A DNA stretch of 64,000 nucleotides from assembly GCA_031415055.1 (NCBI GenBank), contig JANOQZ010000004.1, positions 1 through 64,000 on the forward strand, given 5' to 3'. The notes beneath the pieces are model-generated. The model did no database searches, had not been told where the DNA came from, and saw only the letters and a program-made list of their open reading frames with translations. Each line of letters opens with the position of its first letter. The first letter of the stretch is position 1. Shown one piece after another: positions 25,411-34,729 of the stretch. The position numbers were made by a program, and so were the translations under genes. This stretch comes from JANMOK01 sp031415055. GTDB lineage: Bacteria > Pseudomonadota > Alphaproteobacteria > Rhodobacterales > Rhodobacteraceae.

Positions 25411-26691
25411 ATGAATCGCATTGTTTCGCTTTGGCCTAAGGTTGCAAGTCTCGCGTTCGGCGCGACTATGCTGAGCGTCACTGCCGCCGCGGCGGTCGAC
25501 GTTACAGTCTGGTGCTGGGATACCAACTTCAACGGCGCCGCCATGCGTGAAGCCGCAGCGCGCTACAACGTCGATCATCCCGACGTGAACATTATCATTG
25601 AAGACAGCGACAACCAGGACAACATCCGTGCCAAGCTGCAGACGGCGCTGCTGGCGGGCAACACCGACGGTCTTCCTGACATCGTCCTTATCCAGGACGA
25701 CCAAGCCAAGAAGTACCTACTCTCGTTCCCGGGCGCATTCGAACCGCTCAGCGACTCGATCGACATGACGCAGTTTGCGAACTACAAGGTCGCCGCCGCT
25801 ACTGTTGACGGCAAGTCCTACTCGCTGCCCTTCGATTCGGGTGTCACCGGCCTTTTCTATCGGTCCGACTACTTTGCGGATGCCGGCTTTTCGAGCGCGG
25901 ACACGCAAAACCTGACTTGGGATCAGCTTATCGACATTGGCGTTACCGTAAAAGAAAAGACCGGCCACCAATTGTTCGGCATTGACTACAACGAAGTCGG
26001 CTGGATCCGCATGATGCTGAACTCTGCGGGCCAGTGGTACTTCAACGCTGACGGTTCGCTGAACCTCGTCGGAAATGCGACCTTCAAAGAAGCGCTAAAC
26101 GTCTATCAGAAGATCTGGACCAGTGGGCTTGCCAAGCCCGTTTCGGGCTGGGCTGACTTTACCGGCTCTTTCACCGGCGGTGATGTTGCTGCTGTTCCGA
26201 TCGGCGTTTGGATGGTTGGCACGATAAAGGCCAACGCTGCCGCCGACGCTGGCAAGTGGGCTGTTGCGCCGGTTCCACGCCTCAACATCGAGGGCTCTGC
26301 CAATGCCTCGAACTGGGGTGGTTCGAGCTGGTATGTGCTCGCTTCGTCGCCGGACGATGAGAAGGCTGCAGCCATCGACTTCCTCAACACGGTCTGGGGC
26401 GGTGACAGCGACTTCTACCAAGCGATCCTTTCCAATACAGGCGCTGTCGGAACCTGGCTCCACGCCCGCGATGGAGCTGCCTATCAAGCAAAAGACGACT
26501 TCTTTGGCGGCCAGCCCATTTGGCAGGACTTCGCGACATGGCTATCGCAGGTACCGGATATTGACTACGGCATCTTCACCTCCGAGGTTGACTCCGCGAT
26601 CTCTGCTCAACTGCCGACAATCGCCGAAGGCGGCGACCTCGACGCTGCAATCGAAGCGATCAACGCACAGGCGATGCAGGCAACCCAGTAA
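25411..26691 (+). CDS. Extracellular sugar-binding protein of second ABC importer (family 1)
   Basis: 426 residues with a strong GGGAGGACAAAC ribosome-binding site. Signal peptide 1-28 ends at TAAAA. Mature sequence features: WCWDTNFNGAAMREAAARYN, AGNTDGLPDIVLIQDDQ, FDSGVTGLFYRSDYFADAGF and GGSSWYVLASSPDDEKAA. It belongs to the family-1 (MalE/UgpB-like) binding proteins. The operon with a GH2 glycosidase suggests a beta-galactoside or related oligosaccharide as ligand. Two hairpins follow the gene. Confidence 0.92.
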   Translation: MNRIVSLWPKVASLAFGATMLSVTAAAAVDVTVWCWDTNFNGAAMREAAARYNVDHPDVNIIIEDSDNQDNIRAKLQTALLAGNTDGLPDIVLIQDDQAKKYLLSFPGAFEPLSDSIDMTQFANYKVAAATVDGKSYSLPFDSGVTGLFYRSDYFADAGFSSADTQNLTWDQLIDIGVTVKEKTGHQLFGIDYNEVGWIRMMLNSAGQWYFNADGSLNLVGNATFKEALNVYQKIWTSGLAKPVSGWADFTGSFTGGDVAAVPIGVWMVGTIKANAAADAGKWAVAPVPRLNIEGSANASNWGGSSWYVLASSPDDEKAAAIDFLNTVWGGDSDFYQAILSNTGAVGTWLHARDGAAYQAKDDFFGGQPIWQDFATWLSQVPDIDYGIFTSEVDSAISAQLPTIAEGGDLDAAIEAINAQAMQATQ

Positions 26692-26700
26692 GGGTTTGAC

Positions 26701-26758
26701 GGAAGCGGGAGAAATCCCGCTTCCACTTTCTGGCTCGACCCGGCATTCCCGGGCCGAG
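26701..26758 (+). repeat. Two tandem hairpins after binding protein gene
   Basis: GGAAGCGGGA (26701-26710) and TCCCGCTTCC (26715-26724) form a perfect 10-bp stem with a GAAA loop. A second stem spans 26733-26758 (CTCG.CCCGG / CCGGG.CGAG). They fill the gap before the permease gene and probably stabilise the binding-protein transcript. Confidence 0.65.
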
Positions 26759-26801
26759 ATCAGGTAGATGCAGCTTGTTTTGGGACGGGACAGGATCGGT
26801 C

Positions 26802-27680
26802 ATGGCGGTGCGGGTTGTCCGAAGGGTGCAGATCAGCGGCTGGCTGTTTGTCGTGCCGGCACTTGTCCTGCTCGGCATCTTTTTAATCTACCCAATTATC
26901 TGGTCGCTCTGGATGAGCTTCCAAACCGGCCGTGGCATGAATTTCTCGTATGGCGGCTTTGGCAATATCGAGCGGCTGATCCAAGATCCGGTATTTTTGC
27001 GGGCGCTCGGTAACACCATGATCTTTCTGGTGGTGCAGGTTCCGGTCATGATCGTGCTTGCCTTGCTGTTCGCGGTGGCACTGAACGACCCCACACTTTG
27101 GGGCAGAAGCTTCTTTCGTACGGCGATCTTTCTGCCCTGTGTCACCTCGCTGGTCGCATACGCCGTTCTGTTCAAATCGATGTTTGGAGCCGAAGGCGTG
27201 GTCAACGCCGCCCTGGGCATCATTGGCTTGGGCCCCATACCTTGGTTGACCGATCCGTTCTGGGCCAAGGTCCTGATCATCCTCGCCATTACCTGGCGGT
27301 GGACCGGTTATAACATGATCTTTTATCTCGCGGCGCTGCAGAACATCGATCGGTCGATCTACGAAGCGGCACGCATCGACGGCGTCCCGCCTTGGGCTCG
27401 CTTCTACTATCTCACGATTCCGATGCTGAAGCCGGTCATCCTATTTACGACCGTGATCTCGACCATCGGAACGCTGCAACTGTTCGATGAGCCTTTCAAC
27501 ATCACCTTGGGCGGGCCGGCCCAGTCGACTCTGACTTTGTCGTACTACATCTATGACCTGACCTTCCGTTTCATGCCGAGCTTCGGCTATTCCGCCACCG
27601 TGTCGTGGGTCATCGTTGTTCTCGTCGGCATCCTAACCTTTGCGCAGTTCGTGTTTGCCCGCGATAGGCGCAGCAATTGA
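26802..27680 (+). CDS. Sugar ABC transporter permease (MalF type)
   Basis: 292 residues from ATG 26802 (CAGGAT upstream). Six membrane segments; the first is WLFVVPALVLLGIFLIYPI. The EAA motif is YEAARIDGVPPWARFYYLTI near residue 195. It forms the channel with the next product. An in-frame ATG at 26775 is less well placed. The stop overlaps the next start as TTGA. Confidence 0.92.
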   Translation: MAVRVVRRVQISGWLFVVPALVLLGIFLIYPIIWSLWMSFQTGRGMNFSYGGFGNIERLIQDPVFLRALGNTMIFLVVQVPVMIVLALLFAVALNDPTLWGRSFFRTAIFLPCVTSLVAYAVLFKSMFGAEGVVNAALGIIGLGPIPWLTDPFWAKVLIILAITWRWTGYNMIFYLAALQNIDRSIYEAARIDGVPPWARFYYLTIPMLKPVILFTTVISTIGTLQLFDEPFNITLGGPAQSTLTLSYYIYDLTFRFMPSFGYSATVSWVIVVLVGILTFAQFVFARDRRSN

Positions 27681-28501
27681 CAGCGGAACGCACCTTTCGA
27701 TACATCCGCCGCGCGCTTGTCTACATCGGTCTTAGCATCGCTGCATTCATCGCCATTTTTCCGTTCTATTGGATGGTGATTGGTTCGACGAACACGTCGC
27801 CGGCAATTGCTAACGGCAAAGCCACACCGGGCCTGCATCTGTTTCAAAACATCGCGGCCTTCTTCGCCACAGTCGATGTGCCGCAAATGTTTTGGAACTC
27901 TGCGTTCATCGCGTTGTTTGGAACGACGCTAACCTTGATGGTTTCCTCGCTTGCCGGTTACGGCTTTGAGGTTTTCCAGTCGCGCTTTCGTGACCGGATT
28001 TTCGGTTTGCTTTTGCTGACACTGTCGATCCCGTTCGCGGCGCTGATGGTGCCGCTTTTCATCATGATGTCGCAGTTGAAGCTGATCAACAATTTCTCGG
28101 CCGTCATCCTTCCGGGCATTGCTTCGGTCTTCATCATTTTCTATTTTCGCCAAGCGACCAAGGCATTCCCCAGTGAGTTGCGCGATGCGGCACGTATCGA
28201 CGGCCTCAAGGAGTGGCAGATATTTTTCTACGTCTATCTGCCGGTGATGCGTTCGACCTATGCCGCCGCAATCATCATCGTGTTCATGGCGAACTGGAAC
28301 AATTACCTTTGGCCGCTGATCGTTCTGCAAGGCGAGGAGCATAAGACAGTGACGTTGATCGTCTCGTCGCTGTCCTTCGCTTATGTGCCCGACTATGGCG
28401 TCATCATGATCAGCGCCGTGTTCGCGACGCTGCCTACCGTGACGATCTTCTTCCTGCTCCAGCGCCGCTTCGTTGAAGGGCTGCTGGGATCAGTGAAATA
28501 G
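27677..28501 (+). CDS. Sugar ABC transporter permease (MalG type)
   Basis: 274 residues starting at TTG 27677, which overlaps the stop of the previous permease. Six hydrophobic segments and the EAA loop LRDAARIDGLKEWQIFFYVY are present. Partner of the MalF-type permease in the second importer. Confidence 0.9.
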   Translation: MTAERTFRYIRRALVYIGLSIAAFIAIFPFYWMVIGSTNTSPAIANGKATPGLHLFQNIAAFFATVDVPQMFWNSAFIALFGTTLTLMVSSLAGYGFEVFQSRFRDRIFGLLLLTLSIPFAALMVPLFIMMSQLKLINNFSAVILPGIASVFIIFYFRQATKAFPSELRDAARIDGLKEWQIFFYVYLPVMRSTYAAAIIIVFMANWNNYLWPLIVLQGEEHKTVTLIVSSLSFAYVPDYGVIMISAVFATLPTVTIFFLLQRRFVEGLLGSVK

Positions 28502-28514
28502 GGTTGCGGTTCTC

Positions 28515-30713
28515 ATGCGGCAGGTGATCGATTTCAATGACGATTGGGTGTTCGAGGGCAAGCAAACCGTGCGCTTGCCGCATACGGCGGTGGAACTACC
28601 ATTCTCCTATTTCGACGAGAAGATCTTTCAGCGGGTTTTTGTTTACGAAAAGACATTCACAACGGCCGCTGAATGGGCGGGTCGGGAAGTTACCCTTGTT
28701 CTTGATGGTGCGATGGCCAATGTCGTGGTCGGTCTGAATGGCCAACAAGTTGGAGCGCATAGGGACGGTTATACGCCCTGTGAAGCTAGGCTAACCGGTA
28801 AGTTGAAAGTTGGCGAAAACCGCTTGTCCATCAGCATCGACGGCAGTGAAAACCCCGATATTCCGCCGTTCGGTGGCAGTATCGACTATTTGACTTATGC
28901 CGGAATTTACCGCGACGTCTGGTTGCGCGTCACTGCGCCGGTGTCGATTGCCGCTTGCAAGATCGAGACGCCCGAGGTGCTTGCCGGGGAAAAAACCGTC
29001 AAGGTCGCGGTCGAAATCAATAATCCGCAAGAGCTTGCCCTGTCTGGCAGTTTGAAGGCAACATTGTTGAACAAATCTGGAGCTGCAGTTGCTTCTGTTT
29101 CTGTTCCAGTGCTCGGCGACAAGCTGTCGGTCGGGTTCACCGGGTTGGCGGGCATCGAACTTTGGGACATAGCCAGCCCGGCGCTCTACACGCTTAAACT
29201 GGCCCTCGAAACGCCACACGGCGCTGATGAAACCTCGACCACCTTTGGTTTTCGCAGTGCCGAATTCACTACTGATGGCTTCAAACTGAACGGTAAACCG
29301 CTGAAACTGCGCGGCCTCAACCGCCACCAATCCTTTCCCTATTCCGGCTATGCCCTTGGCCGAGCGGCACAGGAGCGTGATGCGGAAATCCTTAAGCATG
29401 AGCTGAAGCTGAACATGGTGCGCACTTCGCACTATCCGCAATCGACGTGGTTTCTGGATCATTGCGACCGCCTCGGTCTGCTGGTCTTCGACGAAATCCC
29501 CGGTTGGCAACATATCGGCGGGGCGGCTTGGAAGGCCGAGGCGGTTGAAAACGTCCGCCGCATGATCCGCCGTGACTGGAACCATCCTTCCATCGTCATC
29601 TGGGGAGTGCGGATCAACGAGTCGCAAGACGACCACGATTTTTACACCGAAACCAACCGCGTAGCCCGCGAATTGGACACCACTCGCCCCACGGGCGGCG
29701 TGCGCTACATTACCGACAGCGAATTGTTGGAAGACGTTTACACAATGAATGACTTCATCCTTGGCAACGAGGAACTGGGCGGCAATCGCCCGCGCACGCC
29801 GCTGCGCCCGCAAAAAGAGGTGACGGGGTTGGACCGGTTGGTGCCCTATGTTATTACCGAATTTGGCGGGCATATGTATCCGACCAAAAGTTACGATCAG
29901 GAACAGCGCCAAGCCGAACATGTGCGGCGGCATCTGGAGGTGTTGAACGCGGCTTACGGCGACCCAAACATTGCCGGGGCCATCGGCTGGTGCGCGTTCG
30001 ATTACAACACCCACAAGGATTTCGGATCGGGCGACCGCATTTGCCATCACGGCGTGATGGACATGTTCCGCGAGCCTAAGTTCGCGGCCTACGCCTATGC
30101 CAGCCAGTGCGAGCCTGCTGAAGGCATCATCCTGAAACCGGTTACGTTCTGGGCGCGTGGCGAACGGAATATTGGCGGCGTATTGCCGCTGATCGTGCTG
30201 ACCAATTGCGAGGAAATCGAATTGCGGTACGGCGACCAGCCGCCCAAACGTGTTGGTCCCGACCGAGAAAACTTTGCCCACTTACCCCACGCGCCCGTCG
30301 TTCTTGACCGGCGGCATTTTAGCGATGCCGAGCTTGGACTTTGGGGCATGAAATGGGAATCCGCAGTGATCATCGGCCTGATTGGCGGCAAGCCTGTGGC
30401 CGAGGTTCGTTTCGCGTCTGACCCGGTTGCAACCCGTTTGGAGGTTGTCGTCGACCAAGACCAACTGGGCCGGCATGATACCGTTCGTGTCATTGTCCGC
30501 GCTCTGGACCAAGTCGGGAACAAACTGCCGTTTTTTCCCGAACCGGTTTTGATTGAAGTCAAAGGGCCTGGCAAGCGGCTGGGACCCGGTTTGGTGCCAT
30601 TACGCGCGGGTTCGACGGGTTGCTGGATTCAGGCAACCGGAACCGGCCCGATAAGTGTAATTGTAACCAATGACCGCCTTGGCACCGCAACCCTGAACCT
30701 GACCGTGGAATAG
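28515..30713 (+). CDS. Glycoside hydrolase family 2 (beta-galactosidase-like)
   Basis: 732 residues. Order: N-terminal jelly-roll sugar-binding domain (about 15-140), Ig-like domain (150-255), then the catalytic barrel from LNGKPLKLRGLNRHQSFP. The general acid/base is the Glu in GVRINESQDD (near 367) and the nucleophile the Glu in VITEFGGH (near 448). A C-terminal beta domain follows. No signal peptide is seen, so it acts in the cytoplasm on sugars brought in by the importer encoded around it. GH2 includes beta-galactosidases, glucuronidases and mannosidases; I cannot fix the substrate. Confidence 0.9.
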   Translation: MRQVIDFNDDWVFEGKQTVRLPHTAVELPFSYFDEKIFQRVFVYEKTFTTAAEWAGREVTLVLDGAMANVVVGLNGQQVGAHRDGYTPCEARLTGKLKVGENRLSISIDGSENPDIPPFGGSIDYLTYAGIYRDVWLRVTAPVSIAACKIETPEVLAGEKTVKVAVEINNPQELALSGSLKATLLNKSGAAVASVSVPVLGDKLSVGFTGLAGIELWDIASPALYTLKLALETPHGADETSTTFGFRSAEFTTDGFKLNGKPLKLRGLNRHQSFPYSGYALGRAAQERDAEILKHELKLNMVRTSHYPQSTWFLDHCDRLGLLVFDEIPGWQHIGGAAWKAEAVENVRRMIRRDWNHPSIVIWGVRINESQDDHDFYTETNRVARELDTTRPTGGVRYITDSELLEDVYTMNDFILGNEELGGNRPRTPLRPQKEVTGLDRLVPYVITEFGGHMYPTKSYDQEQRQAEHVRRHLEVLNAAYGDPNIAGAIGWCAFDYNTHKDFGSGDRICHHGVMDMFREPKFAAYAYASQCEPAEGIILKPVTFWARGERNIGGVLPLIVLTNCEEIELRYGDQPPKRVGPDRENFAHLPHAPVVLDRRHFSDAELGLWGMKWESAVIIGLIGGKPVAEVRFASDPVATRLEVVVDQDQLGRHDTVRVIVRALDQVGNKLPFFPEPVLIEVKGPGKRLGPGLVPLRAGSTGCWIQATGTGPISVIVTNDRLGTATLNLTVE

Positions 30714-30725
30714 GAAGACAACCAG

Positions 30726-31793
30726 ATGAGCGGATTGAAACTCAGCGGCGTGCGAAAATCCTTCGGGGCACTGGAGATCATCAAGGGCGTCGATCTTGAA
30801 ATCGCCAGTAAAGAATTCGTCGTCTTCGTCGGCCCTTCAGGCTGCGGAAAATCGACCCTGCTGCGCATGATTGCCGGGCTGGAAGAAATCACTTCGGGCG
30901 ATTTGTTCGTCGGCAACACCCGCATGAATGACACAGACCCGTCGAAGCGCGGCATCGCAATGGTCTTTCAAACCTACGCGCTTTACCCGCATATGACTGT
31001 GCGCGAAAACATGGGCTTTGCCCTGCGTTTCGCTGGAATGCCCAAACCAGAGATTGCCAAGCAGGTCGCCGAGGCTGCGCGTATATTGGAACTGGAGCCG
31101 TTGCTTGACCGACGGCCAAAGGAATTGTCGGGCGGCCAGCGCCAGCGCGTTGCCATCGGCCGCGCTATTGTGCGGCACCCGCAGGTGTTCTTGTTCGACG
31201 AGCCGCTGTCGAACCTTGATGCAGAGCTGCGCGTGCATATGCGCATCGAACTTGCGCGGCTGCACAAGAAACTGGCGGCGACGATCATCTATGTCACGCA
31301 CGATCAGGTCGAAGCCATGACGCTGGCTGACAAGATTGTGGTCCTGCGCGAGGGTGCAATAGAGCAGGTCGGCACCCCGCTTCAGCTTTATGACAATCCG
31401 GACAATCTGTTTGTCGCTGGTTTCATCGGCTCGCCCAAGATGAACTTTCTCAGGGGCATCATCGAAAACGCCGCGATTCGGTTACCAGATTTTGGTGACC
31501 AGACGATTCCGTTGCCGAACCTGAAATCGCCACCGGATGCTGGGAAAGAAGTGACCATCGGGCTTCGGCCAGAACTATTCAAACGCGGCGGATCAGCGGT
31601 GCTGGACTTGATGATCGAGCTTATCGAGGACCTCGGCGACGAAACCTATGCCTACGCCCGCCATGGCAACGGCCAAGTCTTGACAATTGCGACCGTAGAT
31701 GGCCGAGACCTGAAACCGGGCGAACGACTGGCGGCAAGTTTCGACGCCGGCAAGGCGCTGGTCTTCGACAAGTCCGGCAGGCGCTTGCGCTGA
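30726..31793 (+). CDS. ABC transporter ATPase (UgpC/MsmK type) of second importer
   Basis: 355 residues. Walker A GPSGCGKST, signature LSGGQRQRVAIGRA, Walker B VFLFDEPLSNLD and VTHDQVEAMTLAD are present, with the C-terminal TOBE region from about 240. It is a close paralogue of the ATPase at 17227 and completes the LacI-regulated operon. The gene converges with the SDR gene at 31845. Confidence 0.93.
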   Translation: MSGLKLSGVRKSFGALEIIKGVDLEIASKEFVVFVGPSGCGKSTLLRMIAGLEEITSGDLFVGNTRMNDTDPSKRGIAMVFQTYALYPHMTVRENMGFALRFAGMPKPEIAKQVAEAARILELEPLLDRRPKELSGGQRQRVAIGRAIVRHPQVFLFDEPLSNLDAELRVHMRIELARLHKKLAATIIYVTHDQVEAMTLADKIVVLREGAIEQVGTPLQLYDNPDNLFVAGFIGSPKMNFLRGIIENAAIRLPDFGDQTIPLPNLKSPPDAGKEVTIGLRPELFKRGGSAVLDLMIELIEDLGDETYAYARHGNGQVLTIATVDGRDLKPGERLAASFDAGKALVFDKSGRRLR

Positions 31794-31844
31794 ATTTTGC
31801 GATTTAGTAGCTTCGGGAACCGCATGACGCCGCCGGCCCGGTCG

Positions 31845-32597
31845 CTAGTACGTGGCGCGACCCCCCGACAGGTCAAAAACCGCCCCTGTCGTGAACGAAT
31901 TTTCCTCGGTGGCGAGCCAGCAGATCATTGAGGCGGCTTCACTAAGTTCCAGCATCCGACCGCGTGGAATCTTGGCCAGAATCATTTTCAGAAATTCTGG
32001 GTCCTGGCTCATTGCCAGCGTCGTTTTGGCGACTGCCGGGGTAACGGCATTGACCGCAATGTCGCGGGAAGCAAGTTCTTTACCAAGCGACTTCGTCAAT
32101 GCCAGCACGCCTGCCTTCATCGATGAATAGGCCGGGGCATTCGGGTTGCCCTCTTTTCCAGCGACGGAACTTACATTGACGATGCGACCATAATTGGCGG
32201 CAATCATGTACGGAACTACAGCGCGGCAACAATGAAACGTGCCGATCAGGCCAATGTGTACGACTTCGCTAAACGCTTCCGGGGGGTATTCCCAGGTCGG
32301 CAGGTTTGGGCCGACGATTGCAGCATTGTTGATGAGAATGTCGATCTTGCCAAACCGGTCGATGACCGCCGCCGTGGCCTTTTCGACCGCGGTGATATCG
32401 CCAATATCAACGGCAAGGGTTTGAACTTGACCAGTTTTCATATGGGTCTGATCCAGCGATTGCAGTAATTTCTGGTCGCGGTCCCAGATCGAAACTTTGC
32501 CGCCACTGGCGAGAATTCGCTCGGCCACGGTCAAGCCAATGCCTTGCCCTCCACCGGTGACGATTGCGACGCGACCGTTCAAGTCATAGCTGTTCAT
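31845..32597 (-). CDS. Short-chain dehydrogenase/reductase
   Basis: 250 residues, a classical SDR: cofactor loop TGGGQGIG, NNAA motif (NNAAIVG), catalytic Ser in VNVSSVAG, and Tyr-x3-Lys in YSSMKAG. It is the last gene of the rhamnose-type transport operon. In non-phosphorylating rhamnose pathways, SDRs serve as L-rhamnose 1-dehydrogenase or as L-2-keto-3-deoxyrhamnonate 4-dehydrogenase; either fits here. The assignment is by context. Confidence 0.88.
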   Translation of the reverse strand: MNSYDLNGRVAIVTGGGQGIGLTVAERILASGGKVSIWDRDQKLLQSLDQTHMKTGQVQTLAVDIGDITAVEKATAAVIDRFGKIDILINNAAIVGPNLPTWEYPPEAFSEVVHIGLIGTFHCCRAVVPYMIAANYGRIVNVSSVAGKEGNPNAPAYSSMKAGVLALTKSLGKELASRDIAVNAVTPAVAKTTLAMSQDPEFLKMILAKIPRGRMLELSEAASMICWLATEENSFTTGAVFDLSGGRATY

Positions 32598-32648
32598 TGT
32601 AAAATCCGGTCTGAAAATGTAAGGGCCGCATCTTTTCGGGGACAGTCA

Positions 32649-32677
32649 GCGGGCACCGGATACTCTCCGATGCCCGC
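32649..32677 (-). repeat. Hairpin after rhamnose-type binding protein gene
   Basis: GCGGGCA (32649-32655) and TGCCCGC (32671-32677) pair, and an inner CGGA/TCCG pair extends the stem. It lies 8 bases beyond the binding-protein stop and before the SDR gene. This is the third such hairpin after a binding-protein gene in the window. Confidence 0.6.
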
Positions 32678-32684
32678 AACAGGA

Positions 32685-33683
32685 TCAGAAGTCGAAGTTG
32701 TCGATGTTGGCGGCATCAAACGTCGTCAGACCTGCTTGCGTGTTGATCGAGTTGTTCGGATCAATCGTTTTGGTTCCCAAGTTCGGCACTTCGAAAGTGG
32801 CACCGACTTCGTTCTTGATCGAACCGTCAAGGACACCGAGGGCGAAATGCACCGCCAGCCAGCCTTCGTTATATGGGCTCCAAAGCTGGAATGCGGTTAC
32901 TGTGCCGTCTTTGACAAAGTCACGCATTTCGCTGGGCAGGCCCAGACCGGTGACATGTACGGTCGAAGCAATACCGCGCGATTGCACGACTTGCGCCGCT
33001 GCTGCAATACCAACCGTCGTCGGCGCGATGACGCCCTTGAGGTTGGGGAAGTTGGAAAGAAGTGCTTCCATTTCGGTGGTCGACTTCTCGGGCTGGTCGT
33101 CACCATAGACGGTGGCAACCAGTGTCATCTTGGCATACTTGGCATCGCTGGCCAGCGTCTCATTCATGCCGACGATCCATTTGTTCTGGTCTGGCGCCTC
33201 GGTTGTAGCCGAGAGGATAGCGATTTCGCCTTCATAGCCGATCAGCGATCCGACCATTTCAACCTGGTCGGCACCGACTTTGGAAAAGTCGGTCGGAAGG
33301 ATCGTGGCGTCACGATGGCCTTCGTTGCCAGTCAAATCGCCGTTCACGGTCAGCACAAGAATGCCCGCTGCCCGAGCAGTGTCGAGGACTTGGTTCAATG
33401 CATCGGGGCTGTTTGGTGCAATGCCGATGACATTGACGCCGCGCTGAATTTGCGCCTCGATGAACGGAATTTGCGACGTGGCTTCTGCCGTTGCCGGAGC
33501 GACGAACTCGAACTCGCAACCCAGCGACGCGCAGGCATCTTCAAAACCGCCAGTGATACTGTCAAAATACGGGTTGCCGGTATTCTTGCCGATATACACG
33601 ATCTTGACAGGATCTTGCGCCATCGCGGTTGCTGCGAGCATCATGCTGGCAACTGCACCAAGTATCAGAGACTTCTTAAACAT
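32685..33683 (-). CDS. Rhamnose/autoinducer-2-type periplasmic sugar-binding protein
   Basis: 332 residues from ATG 33683, with GCAGGAGTG ribosome-binding site. Residues 1-22 are a signal peptide ending at AMA. The mature part is a family-2 (ribose-type) binding protein: KIVYIGKNTGNPYFDSITGG, then IPFIEAQIQRGVNVIGIAPNS and a GYEGEIAILSATTEAPDQN segment, as in RhaS-type binding proteins. The neighbouring rhamnonate dehydratase and rhamnose mutarotase relic point to L-rhamnose as ligand. The RhaS label is by context. Confidence 0.85.
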   Translation of the reverse strand: MFKKSLILGAVASMMLAATAMAQDPVKIVYIGKNTGNPYFDSITGGFEDACASLGCEFEFVAPATAEATSQIPFIEAQIQRGVNVIGIAPNSPDALNQVLDTARAAGILVLTVNGDLTGNEGHRDATILPTDFSKVGADQVEMVGSLIGYEGEIAILSATTEAPDQNKWIVGMNETLASDAKYAKMTLVATVYGDDQPEKSTTEMEALLSNFPNLKGVIAPTTVGIAAAAQVVQSRGIASTVHVTGLGLPSEMRDFVKDGTVTAFQLWSPYNEGWLAVHFALGVLDGSIKNEVGATFEVPNLGTKTIDPNNSINTQAGLTTFDAANIDNFDF

Positions 33684-33730
33684 TTCTTCACTCCTGCTGT
33701 TATGCCGGTATTGTCCGGCGGAATTGCCCG

Positions 33731-34729
33731 TCACCTTTGGGTGCGGGAATAGGTAAAATTCGTGGCGATGATCGAAACGATTAGAAGCACGCCCAACACC
33801 ACCAGTTGGACGGCGGGCAAGACATTGGCTACGGTCATGCCCGTTGAGACGATGACCAGCAGCCATGCGGCAAGAAAGGTTCCCAGAATGGTGCCGCGTC
33901 CACCGAATATATAAGTGCCGCCGAGCATGGCCATCAGCACCATTTGCAATTCGCCGCCGAGTCCGAGATCGTAGCGCACGGAGCCGAGGCGCGAGGCCGT
34001 CATTATACCAGCCACGGCGCTGACAAAGCCAATCGCCAAGAAAAGCCCCATCTTGATGCGTTTACTGCGAATACCGGCGTGCGTTGCCGCAATTTCGTTT
34101 GTGCCAATTTGATATATCTGGCGGCCAAAGACGGTCGTGCCGAGCACCAGCCCCAGCCCAATCGCCATAACGGCAAAAATAACGACGGGAACCGGCACTC
34201 CGAAAATCAATACGGTGTTTATGCCGATGAACCATTCGGGAACGCGGATCGACTTGTCGCCGGCAATTATTTGCGCGATGCCGCGATAAAAGATCAGAGT
34301 GCCGATGGTTACGATGATCGATGGAATTTGCAACTGGATGACCATGAAACCGTTGAGCGCGCCCATCGCCACACCTGCGCCAAGTCCGATCAGGATGGCG
34401 ACGGGGATCGGCAGACCCGCCTGCTGGGCATAGGCGAACAGGCATGCTGACAGCGCCATGTTCGCTGCGGGAGAAAGGTCGATTTCGCCCGCAATGATTA
34501 CTAAGGTCAGCACGAGGGCGACCATTGCGAACTCGGCCGACAGGGTGAAACTTTTGAGAATGTATTCAATATCAAGAAAATAGGGCGAAAGCAGGCTCGC
34601 GCCAAAGACCGCAAGGATCAGGACCAACAAAGTCATGGTTTCCGGGCGGATCAATATAACCTGCCAGAGCGGACGCAGGGGCGCTGCTTCGCGTGACGTT
34701 GGTTGGCCCGGAGATTCAGTGACGATCAT
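33731..34729 (-). CDS. Ribose/rhamnose-type ABC permease (first of two)
   Basis: 332 residues with about eight to ten hydrophobic segments of the BPD_transp_2 family (RbsC/RhaQ-like): VIIAGEIDLSPAANMALSAC and MAMLGGTYIFGGRGTILGTF are characteristic. The start overlaps the stop of the other permease gene by 4 bases. Confidence 0.9.
   Translation of the reverse strand: MIVTESPGQPTSREAAPLRPLWQVILIRPETMTLLVLILAVFGASLLSPYFLDIEYILKSFTLSAEFAMVALVLTLVIIAGEIDLSPAANMALSACLFAYAQQAGLPIPVAILIGLGAGVAMGALNGFMVIQLQIPSIIVTIGTLIFYRGIAQIIAGDKSIRVPEWFIGINTVLIFGVPVPVVIFAVMAIGLGLVLGTTVFGRQIYQIGTNEIAATHAGIRSKRIKMGLFLAIGFVSAVAGIMTASRLGSVRYDLGLGGELQMVLMAMLGGTYIFGGRGTILGTFLAAWLLVIVSTGMTVANVLPAVQLVVLGVLLIVSIIATNFTYSRTQR

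Noticed and set aside
28791..30281. 496-codon open frame on the minus strand
   Set aside because: It lies fully inside the GH2 gene, has no family motifs and no ribosome-binding site, and mirrors the codon bias of the plus-strand gene.
32544..33752. 402-codon open frame on the plus strand
   Set aside because: Antisense to the rhamnose-type binding protein, which has a signal peptide, ribosome-binding site and family motifs.
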